NCBI RefSeq assembly: GCF_020193655.1
Contig: NZ_JADYVE010000001.1
Span: forward strand, 1,302,001-1,366,000
DNA: 64,000 nucleotides
DNA from: Ensifer sp. IC3342
GTDB lineage: Bacteria > Pseudomonadota > Alphaproteobacteria > Rhizobiales > Rhizobiaceae
Direction of reading: 5' to 3'
This document shows, piece by piece, positions 35,382-43,941 of this stretch. Below the pieces are notes generated by a model. The model was given only the letters and a program-made list of their open reading frames with translations. It had not been told where the DNA came from and did not search any database. A program made the position numbers and the translations under genes. Position 1 is the first letter of the stretch. Each line of letters begins with the position of its first letter.

Positions 35382-36221
35382 ATGTCGAAAGCACGCGCCT
35401 CCTTTGGCCGAACCGCCGGCGTCCATGTCGCGCTGATCGCCTACACGCTCATCGCGCTGTTTCCGGTGTTCCTGACGATCGCCAACTCGTTCAAGAGCCG
35501 CAACGCGATCTTCCGCGAACCGCTGGCGCTCCCGACACCCGAAACCTTCAGCCTTATCGGTTACCAGACGGTGCTGAAACAGGGCGACTTCCTCGGCTAT
35601 TTCCAGAACAGCACGATCGTTACGGTCGTCTCGATCGCGCTCGTGCTGCTCTTCGGCGCTATGGCCGCCTTCGCGCTCTCCGAATACCGCTTCCGCGGCA
35701 ATGCCTTGATGGGCCTCTATCTTGCGCTCGGCATCATGATCCCGATCCGGCTCGGCACCGTCGCCATCCTGCAGGGGATGGTCGCAACCGGTCTTGTCAA
35801 CACGCTCACGGCACTGATCCTGGTCTACACGGCGCAGGGCCTGCCGCTCGCCGTCTTCATTCTTTCTGAATTCATGCGCACCGTATCGGATGACCTGAAG
35901 AATGCCGGACGCATCGACGGGCTTTCGGAATACGCGATCTTCTTCCGGCTGGTGCTGCCGCTGGTGCGCCCCGCGATGGCGACGGTCGCCGTCTTCACCA
36001 TGATCCCGATCTGGAACGACCTCTGGTTCCCGCTGATCCTGGCGCCGGCCGAAACGACCAAGACGGTGACGCTCGGCTCGCAGATCTTCATCGGGCAGTT
36101 CGTCACCAACTGGAACGCGGTGCTCTCAGCCCTGTCGCTGGCAATCTTCCCCGTCCTTGTTCTTTACGTCATCTTCTCGCGGCAACTGATCCGCGGCATC
36201 ACGGCAGGAGCAGTCAAGTGA
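35382..36221 (+). CDS. ABC sugar transporter permease (MalG/UgpE type)
   Basis: 279 residues, 13 bases after the first permease with a GGGAGG site. Six predicted transmembrane segments; EAA loop NAGRIDGLSEYAIFFRLVLP (about 172-191), and the conserved NSF segment after TM1 (TIANSFKSR). Its stop overlaps the GTG start of the oxidoreductase gene. Confidence 0.93.
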   Translation: MSKARASFGRTAGVHVALIAYTLIALFPVFLTIANSFKSRNAIFREPLALPTPETFSLIGYQTVLKQGDFLGYFQNSTIVTVVSIALVLLFGAMAAFALSEYRFRGNALMGLYLALGIMIPIRLGTVAILQGMVATGLVNTLTALILVYTAQGLPLAVFILSEFMRTVSDDLKNAGRIDGLSEYAIFFRLVLPLVRPAMATVAVFTMIPIWNDLWFPLILAPAETTKTVTLGSQIFIGQFVTNWNAVLSALSLAIFPVLVLYVIFSRQLIRGITAGAVK

Positions 36222-37282
36222 GTTCACCCGTCAACCCGGTTCGCGTGCTTTGCGCAGGCCTCGGCAACATGGGCCGCAGCCATGCGCTTGCCTACCATCA
36301 GAACCCTGGATTCGAGATCGCCGGCCTGGTCAATCGGTCGAAGGTCGCGTTGCCCGACGCGCTTTCCGGCTATGAGATCCTGCCTTCCTTTCCAGAGGCG
36401 CTCGCCGAGCTCAAGCCGGAGCTCTGCTCGATCAACACCTATTCCGACAGCCATGCGAACTATGCCGTCATGGCCATGGAAGCCGGCGCGCATGTCTTCG
36501 TCGAAAAGCCGCTTGCAACGACCGTCGCCGATGCCGAACGGGTCGTCGCCTGCGCGCGGGCCAATGGCCGCAAGCTGGTGATCGGCTACATCTTGCGCCA
36601 TCACCCCTCCTGGATGCGACTGATCGCCGAGGCGCGCAAGCTAGGCGGTCCTTATGTCTTCCGCATGAACCTGAACCAGCAGTCCAGCGGGCCGACCTGG
36701 GCGACGCACAAGTCGCTGATGCAGACGACGCCGCCGATCGTCGACTGCGGCGTGCACTATGTCGACGTAATGTGCCAGATCACCGACGCCAAGCCGGTCG
36801 AGGTCCGCGGCATGGGCCTGCGCCTCTCCGACGAGCTGGCGCCGGACATGTATAATTATGGGCATCTGCAGGTGATCTTCGACGACAAGTCGGTCGGCTG
36901 GTACGAGGCCGGTTGGGGACCGATGATTTCGGAAACCGCCTTCTTCGTGAAGGACGTGATTTCGCCGAACGGATCGGTTTCGATCGTCATGGACCAGAAC
37001 GCCAAATCCGACGACATCGACGTCCATACCAAGACCGCCGTCATTCGCGTGCATAGCGCGGCGACCGGCCCGGACGGCCGCTTCCTCAAGTCCGACGAGG
37101 ACCTGACGATGGAAGGAGAGCCGGGGCACCAGGAACTCTGCGACCGCGAGCAAGCCTTCGTTCTCAAGGCCATCAGCGAAAACATCAATCTCGACCGCCA
37201 CATGGACGACGCCGTGCAGTCGCTCAAGATCTGCCTGGCAGCGGACGAAAGCGTGCGCACCGGCATGTCGGTCAAGCTTTAA
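36218..37282 (+). CDS. Gfo/Idh/MocA family oxidoreductase
   Basis: 354 residues from GTG 36218, overlapping the permease stop by GTGA. Rossmann fold [20 protein letters not shown] (about 8-27) and the family motif [12 protein letters not shown] with catalytic Lys (about 96). Domain 2 includes [10 protein letters not shown] and [10 protein letters not shown], where His is the usual active-site residue. NAD(P)-dependent sugar dehydrogenases of this family oxidise or epimerise sugars. Placed inside the transporter operon, it may convert a modified amino sugar; the precise substrate is unknown. Confidence 0.9.
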   Translation: MSSPVNPVRVLCAGLGNMGRSHALAYHQNPGFEIAGLVNRSKVALPDALSGYEILPSFPEALAELKPELCSINTYSDSHANYAVMAMEAGAHVFVEKPLATTVADAERVVACARANGRKLVIGYILRHHPSWMRLIAEARKLGGPYVFRMNLNQQSSGPTWATHKSLMQTTPPIVDCGVHYVDVMCQITDAKPVEVRGMGLRLSDELAPDMYNYGHLQVIFDDKSVGWYEAGWGPMISETAFFVKDVISPNGSVSIVMDQNAKSDDIDVHTKTAVIRVHSAATGPDGRFLKSDEDLTMEGEPGHQELCDREQAFVLKAISENINLDRHMDDAVQSLKICLAADESVRTGMSVKL

Positions 37283-37298
37283 CCAAGAGGGGCACCAC

Positions 37299-38309
37299 GT
37301 GGGATCACTGCAGCTCAAATCCATCCGCAAGGCCTTCGGCGGCCATGAAGTGCTGAAAGGCATCGACCTTGAGGTGAAGGACGGCGAGTTCGTCATTTTC
37401 GTCGGCCCCTCCGGCTGCGGAAAATCGACGCTGTTGCGCACGATTGCCGGTCTCGAGGACGCCACCTCCGGCAGCGTGCAGATCGACGGCGCTGAGGTCG
37501 GCCATGTCGCTCCGGCCAAGCGCGGCATCGCCATGGTGTTCCAGTCCTACGCGCTCTATCCGCACCTGACGGTCAAGGACAACATGGGGCTTGGCCTCAA
37601 GCAGGCGGGCGCACCAAAGAAGGAGATCGACGAGAAGGTCGCCAAGGCGGCCGGCATGCTGTCGCTCGAACCCTATCTCGCACGTCGTCCGGCCGAGCTT
37701 TCCGGCGGCCAGCGGCAGCGCGTCGCCATCGGCCGCGCGATCGTTCGCGAGCCGAAACTGTTTCTCTTCGACGAGCCGCTGTCGAACCTCGATGCGGCGC
37801 TCCGCGTCAACACGCGGCTGGAGATCGCCCGGCTGCACCGCAGCCTCAAGGCAACGATGATCTATGTCACCCATGACCAGGTCGAAGCAATGACGCTTGC
37901 CGACAAGATCGTCGTGCTCAATGCCGGCCGCGTCGAGCAGGTCGGTTCGCCGATGGAACTCTACAATCGCCCGGCCAACGTCTTCGTCGCCGGCTTCATC
38001 GGCTCGCCGCAGATGAACTTTATCGAGGCCGCAAGGCTCGGCGAAAGCGAGGCAAAGACGATCGGAATACGTCCCGAGCATATCGGCCTTTCCCGCGAGA
38101 ACGGCGACTGGAAGGGCAAGATCATTCACGTCGAACATCTCGGCGCCGACACGATCGTCTACCTCGATACGGAAAAAGTCGGAACGATCACCGTGCGGCT
38201 GTTCGGCGAACATCGCTATGCCGAAGACGAGACTGTCTACGCAACGCCTGTCATCGGGGGCATGCACCGTTTCGACGCGGACGACCGGGTGATCAATTCC
38301 GGGCAGTGA
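37299..38309 (+). CDS. ABC transporter ATP-binding protein (UgpC/MalK type)
   Basis: 336 residues, GTG start 37299. Walker [10 protein letters not shown] (about 37-45), Q-loop FQSYALYP, signature [15 protein letters not shown] (about 134-148), Walker [14 protein letters not shown]-loop THDQ, and a C-terminal MOP/TOBE-like domain ([10 protein letters not shown]). It is the last gene of the importer operon and energises the two permeases. Confidence 0.95.
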   Translation: MGSLQLKSIRKAFGGHEVLKGIDLEVKDGEFVIFVGPSGCGKSTLLRTIAGLEDATSGSVQIDGAEVGHVAPAKRGIAMVFQSYALYPHLTVKDNMGLGLKQAGAPKKEIDEKVAKAAGMLSLEPYLARRPAELSGGQRQRVAIGRAIVREPKLFLFDEPLSNLDAALRVNTRLEIARLHRSLKATMIYVTHDQVEAMTLADKIVVLNAGRVEQVGSPMELYNRPANVFVAGFIGSPQMNFIEAARLGESEAKTIGIRPEHIGLSRENGDWKGKIIHVEHLGADTIVYLDTEKVGTITVRLFGEHRYAEDETVYATPVIGGMHRFDADDRVINSGQ

Positions 38310-38322
38310 GGCGCGATGGTCG

Positions 38323-38426
38323 CCCCTCACCCTAGCCCTCTCTCCGCACACGGGGAGAGGGGACTAAAACGGCACGGCAAGTCCCTTCTCCCCGCCTGCG
38401 GGGAGAAGGTCGCGGGATGAGGGGCT
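38323..38426. repeat. RIME-like double-palindrome element
   Basis: CCCCTCACCCTAGCCCTCTC ... CACGGGGAGAGGGGACT followed by CCCTTCTCCCCGCCTGCGGG ... GAGGGGC. Two hairpins with complementary ends, as at 27541 and 58754. It probably also marks the transcription end of the importer operon. Confidence 0.85.
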
Positions 38427-38567
38427 GATTGCCACTCCCAACACCCTTCGAAACCGGATCACACCTGCGTGATAGCTGCCGACCGCAGAGACCAAGCCTT
38501 TGCGGTTCTTCGCTTTTTTGCCCCTTCCGCCGATTCACTGGAACCCTGTTGCACTGCGGGAGAAATT

Positions 38568-38591
38568 AACATACATTTGTGTCTGTATATT
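38568..38591. promoter_or_regulatory. AcrR-like operator before the RND efflux genes
   Basis: A 24-bp imperfect palindrome whose left half is AACATACATTTGTG and right half TCTGTATATT. The 13-base stretch ACATACATTTGTG is identical to that part of the E. coli AcrR operator as I remember it. It lies about 100 bases upstream of the smeA start, where a TetR-type repressor would block transcription. Confidence 0.75.
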
Positions 38592-38692
38592 AGATTTCCG
38601 GTATGTTCCCACGCCGATACCGGATCCGCTTCATCTCACTATCGGACCGCGCAACACTGCAAGGTGCAACGGCTGCGGGCGGTCCTTTGATT

Positions 38693-39913
38693 ATGGACAT
38701 TGCGATGCGCATGAAACGACCGACACTGGCCGCGACCCTGGCAACCGTGATTTTTCTCGCCGGCTGCCAGAAGAACGAAGAACAACAGGCAGCCCAGGCA
38801 TTCCCACCCTCGGCCGTGGCCGTTTATACGACCGCCGCGGAAGCTTTGCCGATCACCAATGAACTGCCCGGCCGCATCACCGCGACGCGCATCGCCGAGG
38901 TTCGGCCGCGGGTTTCCGGCATCGTGGTCGAGCGCGTGTTCGAGCAGGGCACCATCGTCAAGGAAGGCGATGTACTCTATCGGATCGACCCGGCCCCCTT
39001 CCAGGTGAAGGTCGACAGCGCCGAGGCCACGTTGAAGCGGGCACAGGCGGTACTCGACCAGGCCAAGCGGACCGCCGATCGGCAGTCGCGGCTGAAGGAC
39101 GCGCAGTTCACGGCAATTCAGCAGTTCGACGACGCGATTGCGGCGGTCGCCCAGGCGGAGGCCGATGTCGGCATCGCCGAGGCGGGTCTCGCCGACGCGA
39201 AGCTCAATCTGCAGTATGCGAATGTCACGGCGCCGATCGGCGGCCGGATTGGCCGGGCGCTCATCACTGAAGGCGCTCTGGTCAGCGCAACCGACACGCA
39301 GAACCTCGCGACGATCCAGCAGCTCGACCCGATCTATGCCGACTTCACCCAATCGGCGACCGACCTCATCCGCCTGCGCAAGGCGCTTAAGGACGGTCAG
39401 ATGATGAGCTCCGACAACGAAGCCGAAGTGCAGCTCATCCTCGATGACGGAACGCCTTATGCGTTGAAGGGCAAGCTGCTCTTCTCCGAAGCAGCCGTGG
39501 ACGCGACCACCGGCCAGGTGACGCTGCGCGGCGAATTCCCCAATCCGAACAACGATCTGCTGCCGGGCATGTATGTGCGCGTGCAGATCCAGCAGGGTTT
39601 GGAGAAGGACGCGATCACCGTTCCGCAGCAGGCTGTGCAGCGCAACAATGCCGGCCAGTCCCAGGTCTACGTCGTAAACGCCGACAACAAGGTCGAATTC
39701 CGCAACGTCACGCTTGGGCGCACCGTCGGCGACCGCTGGCAGGTGACCTCCGGTCTCAAGGCCGGCGAAAAGGTGATCGTCGAGGGCTTCCAGAAGGTCG
39801 GCCCGGGCGCGCCTGTGCAGCCGTCCGCCTGGGATCCGAACGCAAAGCCTCAGACCGAGCAGGCCAGTGCTTCGGCAGCCGCCGGCGAAAAGCCCGCCAC
39901 CGAAGTGAAGTGA
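38693..39913 (+). CDS. smeA: RND efflux periplasmic adaptor (AcrA/SmeA type)
   Basis: Membrane-fusion lipoprotein linking the inner-membrane pump to an outer-membrane channel. ATG 38693 gives 406 residues; ATG 38705 and 38711 are also possible, and no start has a strong ribosome-binding site. Signal peptide with lipobox LAGC (Cys about 24). AcrA features: LPGRITATRIAEVRPRVSGI, lipoyl halves GTIVKEGDVLYRIDPAPF and NVTAPIGGRIGRALITEG, a coiled-coil hairpin at about 105-175, and a Pro/Ala-rich tail. Directly followed by the pump gene. The pairing and the downstream TetR gene match the SmeAB multidrug system of S. meliloti. Confidence 0.92.
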   Translation: MDIAMRMKRPTLAATLATVIFLAGCQKNEEQQAAQAFPPSAVAVYTTAAEALPITNELPGRITATRIAEVRPRVSGIVVERVFEQGTIVKEGDVLYRIDPAPFQVKVDSAEATLKRAQAVLDQAKRTADRQSRLKDAQFTAIQQFDDAIAAVAQAEADVGIAEAGLADAKLNLQYANVTAPIGGRIGRALITEGALVSATDTQNLATIQQLDPIYADFTQSATDLIRLRKALKDGQMMSSDNEAEVQLILDDGTPYALKGKLLFSEAAVDATTGQVTLRGEFPNPNNDLLPGMYVRVQIQQGLEKDAITVPQQAVQRNNAGQSQVYVVNADNKVEFRNVTLGRTVGDRWQVTSGLKAGEKVIVEGFQKVGPGAPVQPSAWDPNAKPQTEQASASAAAGEKPATEVK

Positions 39914-39923
39914 GAGCTTGAAC

Positions 39924-42900
39924 ATGCCCAGTTTCTTTATCGACAGGCCGATCTTCGCCTGGGTGGTGGCGATCTTCATCATGCTCGCCGGCATCATTGC
40001 GATTCCGCTCCTGCCGGTATCGCAATATCCGGACGTCGCGCCGCCGCAGATCTCGATCAACACGAGCTACCCCGGTGCCTCCTCGCAGGACACCTACCAG
40101 AGCGTCACGCGTCTGATCGAGGATGAACTGAACGGCGTCGAAGGCCTGCTTTATTTCGAGTCGACGACGAGTTCTTCCGGCTCTGCCGAAATCAACGCGA
40201 CCTTCGCACCGGGCACCGATCCCAGCCAGGCCTCGGTGGACATTCAGAACCGCGTCCAGCGCGTCGAGCCGCGCCTGCCCGATTCGGTCCGGCAGCAGGG
40301 CGTGCAGGTGGACGAGGCCGGCTCCGGCTTCCTCCTGATCATCTCGCTCACCTCGACCGATGGGTCGTTGGACGCGACGGGCCTCGGTGACTATTTGAGC
40401 CGCAACGTGCTGAGCGAGATCCAGCGCGTGCCCGGCGTCGGCCGTGCGCAGCTCTTTGCGACCGAGCGCTCGATGCGCGTCTGGCTTGATCCGGACAAGA
40501 TGCTCGGCCTCAATCTGACGGCCGCCGACGTGACGGCGGCGATCCAGGCGCAGAACGCCCAGATCGCTTCGGGCTCGATCGGCGCCCAGCCGAACCCGAT
40601 CACGCAGCAGATCGCCGCTCCGGTCGTCATCAAGGGTCAGCTTTCGACACCTGAGGAATTCGGCGCCATCGTGCTTCGCGCCAATGCCGACGGCTCGGCC
40701 GTACGGCTTCGCGACGTCGCCCGCCTCGAGATCGGCGGCGAGAGCTACTCCTTCTCGACGCGCCTCAACGGCAAGCCCTCGGCGGCCATCGCCGTGCAAC
40801 TCTCTCCGAGCGGCAACGCGATGTCGACCTCGGCTGCGATCAAGGCGCGCATGGATGAACTCGCGGAGTTCTTCCCGCCGGGGCTGGAATACTCCATCCC
40901 CTACGACACGTCGCCCTTCGTCGCGGTGTCGATCGAGAAGGTGCTGCATACCCTTGTCGAAGCCGTCGGACTCGTCTTCCTGGTGATGTTCCTATTCCTG
41001 CAGAACGTTCGCTATACCATCATCCCGACGATCGTCGTGCCGGTCGCCCTACTCGGCACCTGCGCGGTCATGCTGGCGATGGGCTTCTCGATCAACGTCT
41101 TGACAATGTTCGGCATGGTGCTGGCGATCGGCATCCTCGTCGACGATGCGATCATCGTTGTCGAGAACGTCGAGCGCATCATGTCCGAGGAGGGGCTTAC
41201 CCCGAAGGAAGCGACCCGCAAGGCGATGAAGCAGATCACCGGCGCAGTGATCGGCATTACGCTGGTGCTCGCTTCCGTGTTCATCCCGATGGCCTTCTTC
41301 CCGGGCGCCGTCGGCGTGATCTACCGCCAGTTCAGCCTGACCATGGTCGTCTCGATCCTGTTCTCGGCGCTGCTCGCCCTCTCGCTGACACCCGCGCTCT
41401 GCGCGAGCTTCCTGAAGCAGGTTCCGAAGGGTCATCATCACGCCAAGCGCGGCTTCTTCGGCTGGTTCAACCGGAGTTTCGACCGGACGTCCCATGGCTA
41501 CACCCGTCTCGTCAGAGGCGTGGTCCACCGCACCGGCCGCTTCATGGTCATCTACCTGGCGCTGCTCGCGGGCCTTGGCTGGGCGTTCCTGCAGCTACCT
41601 TCGTCGTTCTTGCCGGACGAGGACCAGGGCTTTGTCATCGTCATGATGCAATTGCCTTCGGAAGCGACCGGGAACCGTACGACCGAGGCCATCGAGCAGG
41701 CGGAGAAGATCTTCGGCCAAGAGAAGGCGGTCGACACGATCGTTGCGATCAACGGCTTCTCCTTCTTCGGCACCGGCCAGAATGCGGGCCTTGCCTTCGT
41801 GACGCTCAAGGACTGGAGCGAGCGTGACGCGAACAATGCAGCGCAGTCGATCGCCGGCCGCGCGACGATGGCGATGAGCCAGATCAAGGACGCGATCAGC
41901 TTCGCGCTGTCGCCGCCGGCGATCCAGGGCCTCGGCACGACCGGCGGCTTCTCCTTCCGCCTGCAGGATCGCGGCGGGCTCGGCGAAGCAGCCCTTGCCG
42001 AGGCACGCGACCAGTTGCTCGGCCTTGCCTCCCAGAGCAAGGTGCTGACCGGCGTCCGTTTCGAGGGCATGCCCGATGCCGCGCAGGTCACCGTCAACAT
42101 CGATCGCGAGAAGGCGAACACCTTCGGCGTGACCTTTGCCGACATCAACTCGACGATCTCGACCAATCTCGGCTCGTCCTATGTCAACGACTTCCCGAAT
42201 GCCGGCCGCATGCAGCGCGTGACGGTGCAGGCGGACGAGACGAAGCGCATGCAGACCGCGGATCTCCTGAACCTCAACGTTCGCAACTCGAACGGCGGCA
42301 TGGTTCCGCTCTCCGCCTTTGCAAGCGTCGAATGGATCAAGGCCCCGACCCAGACGGTGGGCTACAACGGCTATCCGGCAGTTCGCATCAGCGGCGAAGC
42401 CGCTCCCGGCTATTCCTCCGGCGATGCGATTGCCGAAATGGAGCGGTTGGCGGCCCAGCTTCCGGCGGGCTTCGGTTACGAGTGGACCGGTCAGTCGCTG
42501 CAGGAAATTCAGTCGGGCTCGCAGGCACCGCTCCTGATTGCGCTTTCGTGCCTGCTTGTCTTCCTGTGCCTGGCGGCGCTCTATGAGAGCTGGTCCATTC
42601 CGGTCTCGGTGATCATGGTCGTGCCGCTCGGCGTCATCGGCGCCGTGCTCGCGGTCATGATGCGGGACATGCCGAACGATGTGTACTTCAAGGTCGGACT
42701 GATCGCGATCATTGGCCTCTCGGCGAAGAACGCCATCCTGATCATCGAGTTCGCCAAGGAACTGCGTGACCAGGGTAAGTCGTTGATCGACGCAACGCTC
42801 GAAGCGGCGCACTTGCGCTTCCGGCCTATCCTGATGACCTCGCTCGCCTTCACCCTCGGCGTTCTGCCGCTGGCGATCGCGACCGGCGCAAGCTCCGGTA

Positions 42901-43082
42901 GCCAGCGCGCCATCGGCACCGGCGTCATGGGCGGCATGATCTCGGCAACGGTGCTGGCGATCGTCTTCGTCCCGATCTTCTTCGTGTTCATCATGACGAT
43001 CTTCGGGCGGAAGAGCGCGGCCGGACCGCAGACGGTCCCGGCCGAAGATGCCGCACCCGAAATCGCCGACGCTGCCGAGTGA
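39924..43082 (+). CDS. smeB: RND (HAE1) multidrug efflux pump, AcrB/SmeB type
   Basis: 1052 residues from ATG 39924 (GAGAG upstream; an in-frame TTG at 39918 is less likely). N-terminus PSFFIDRPIFAWVVAIFIML, typical of HAE1 pumps; twelve transmembrane helices in two repeats with large periplasmic loops between TM1/TM2 and TM7/TM8. The TM4 proton-relay motif MVLAIGILVDDAIIVVENVE carries the two Asp residues (about 400-419), and the TM10 region has the Lys (GLSAKNAILIIEFAKE). Uses proton influx to expel drugs and toxic compounds from the periplasm with SmeA and an outer-membrane channel encoded elsewhere. A terminator follows. Confidence 0.96.
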   Translation: MPSFFIDRPIFAWVVAIFIMLAGIIAIPLLPVSQYPDVAPPQISINTSYPGASSQDTYQSVTRLIEDELNGVEGLLYFESTTSSSGSAEINATFAPGTDPSQASVDIQNRVQRVEPRLPDSVRQQGVQVDEAGSGFLLIISLTSTDGSLDATGLGDYLSRNVLSEIQRVPGVGRAQLFATERSMRVWLDPDKMLGLNLTAADVTAAIQAQNAQIASGSIGAQPNPITQQIAAPVVIKGQLSTPEEFGAIVLRANADGSAVRLRDVARLEIGGESYSFSTRLNGKPSAAIAVQLSPSGNAMSTSAAIKARMDELAEFFPPGLEYSIPYDTSPFVAVSIEKVLHTLVEAVGLVFLVMFLFLQNVRYTIIPTIVVPVALLGTCAVMLAMGFSINVLTMFGMVLAIGILVDDAIIVVENVERIMSEEGLTPKEATRKAMKQITGAVIGITLVLASVFIPMAFFPGAVGVIYRQFSLTMVVSILFSALLALSLTPALCASFLKQVPKGHHHAKRGFFGWFNRSFDRTSHGYTRLVRGVVHRTGRFMVIYLALLAGLGWAFLQLPSSFLPDEDQGFVIVMMQLPSEATGNRTTEAIEQAEKIFGQEKAVDTIVAINGFSFFGTGQNAGLAFVTLKDWSERDANNAAQSIAGRATMAMSQIKDAISFALSPPAIQGLGTTGGFSFRLQDRGGLGEAALAEARDQLLGLASQSKVLTGVRFEGMPDAAQVTVNIDREKANTFGVTFADINSTISTNLGSSYVNDFPNAGRMQRVTVQADETKRMQTADLLNLNVRNSNGGMVPLSAFASVEWIKAPTQTVGYNGYPAVRISGEAAPGYSSGDAIAEMERLAAQLPAGFGYEWTGQSLQEIQSGSQAPLLIALSCLLVFLCLAALYESWSIPVSVIMVVPLGVIGAVLAVMMRDMPNDVYFKVGLIAIIGLSAKNAILIIEFAKELRDQGKSLIDATLEAAHLRFRPILMTSLAFTLGVLPLAIATGASSGSQRAIGTGVMGGMISATVLAIVFVPIFFVFIMTIFGRKSAAGPQTVPAEDAAPEIADAAE

Positions 43083-43090
43083 TTAATCAT

Positions 43091-43120
43091 CGAAGGCCCG
43101 CCGGATGAGGCGGGCCTTCG
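43091..43120 (+). terminator. terminator of the efflux operon
   Basis: Perfect 12-bp stem CGAAGGCCCGCC / GGCGGGCCTTCG with a 6-base loop, eight bases after the smeB stop. The T-tract is minimal (TT), so termination may be partial. Confidence 0.8.
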
Positions 43121-43122
43121 TT

Positions 43123-43234
43123 AGAGCGGGATGAGGAAAAGTGCGTGCGGTTTTCCGCCCGCGTTCCGCTCTAACTTCTTGGAATCGATCACGTTAGGAT
43201 TCCGGGTCGATCCGACCCAAAATCATCGTGATCT
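43123..43234. repeat. composite palindromic repeat upstream of the TetR gene
   Basis: First unit GAGCGGGATGAGGAAAAGTG ... CGTTCCGCTC, then CTTGGAATCGATCACG, then a hairpin GGGTCG / CGACCC followed by AAAATCATCGTGATCT. The last 31 bases (43204-43234) recur with one mismatch at 43911-43941 on the other side of the regulator gene. It ends 12 bases before the regulator's start codon and borders its ribosome-binding site. Confidence 0.85.
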
Positions 43235-43245
43235 GGGAGGTACGC

Positions 43246-43878
43246 ATGCGCAGAACCAAGGCCGAGGCCGAGGCCACACGAAGCCGGATATTGAACGCCG
43301 CCGAGCGGATGTTTTACGCCAAGGGTGTTTCCAATACGACGCTTGAGGAGGTGGCCAAGGCGGCGGGGGTCACGCGCGGCGCGATCTACTGGCACTTCGC
43401 CAACAAGACCGATCTTTTCCTGGCGCTCTACGATGCCGTTCCGCTGCCCCAGGAAGACATGATCGCGCGCGAGATCGAGACGGAGGCTGCCGACACGCTC
43501 GCGATCGTCGAAAGCGCGACCGCCGATTGGCTGGACATGCTTGCCAAGGACGAGCAGCGGCAGCGCATTCTCGCGATCATGCTCCGATGCGACTACGACA
43601 GTGACATGTCAGCAGTGTTGGACCGGCAGAAGGAAATCGACGAGCGACACGACGCATTGCTTGAACGCGCGTTCGCGCGCGCGCTCGAACGCGGGCAACT
43701 GCAAGTCGCCTGGACCCCGGCATCCGCCGCGCGCACCTTGCGCTGGATGATGATGGGGCTGTGCACCGAATGGCTGCTGTTCGGACGTCGATTCGATCTG
43801 GCGGCCGAGGGACGCGACGCACTCAAGCACCTCTTCGCCAGCTTCCGGCCGATACATCCTGCAGAGTCCGCTGCCTGA
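43246..43878 (+). CDS. smeR: TetR/AcrR family repressor of the efflux pump
   Basis: 210 residues from ATG 43246 (GGGAGGTAC site). The N-terminus MRRTKAEAEATRSRILNAAE ... VAKAAGVTRGAIYWHFANKT (about 1-50) is very close to AcrR/TtgR-type DNA-binding domains. The C-terminal helical domain (about 80-205) binds drugs. The AcrR-like operator at 38568-38591 upstream of smeA is its likely target. It is transcribed in the same direction as the pump but separated by a terminator and a repeat, so it has its own promoter or relies on read-through. Confidence 0.9.
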   Translation: MRRTKAEAEATRSRILNAAERMFYAKGVSNTTLEEVAKAAGVTRGAIYWHFANKTDLFLALYDAVPLPQEDMIAREIETEAADTLAIVESATADWLDMLAKDEQRQRILAIMLRCDYDSDMSAVLDRQKEIDERHDALLERAFARALERGQLQVAWTPASAARTLRWMMMGLCTEWLLFGRRFDLAAEGRDALKHLFASFRPIHPAESAA

Positions 43879-43907
43879 GCGGATCGGAGCCTCAGCCGGA
43901 GAGTGAC

Positions 43908-43941
43908 TTTGGGTCGATTCGACCCAAAATCATCGTGATCT
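43908..43941. repeat. short palindromic repeat between the TetR gene and polA
   Basis: GGGTCGATTCGACCCAAAAT followed by CATCGTGATCT: a hairpin plus a 3' tail, differing by one base from 43204-43234. It overlaps the last base of the polA stop codon context and may end both convergent transcripts. Confidence 0.8.
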
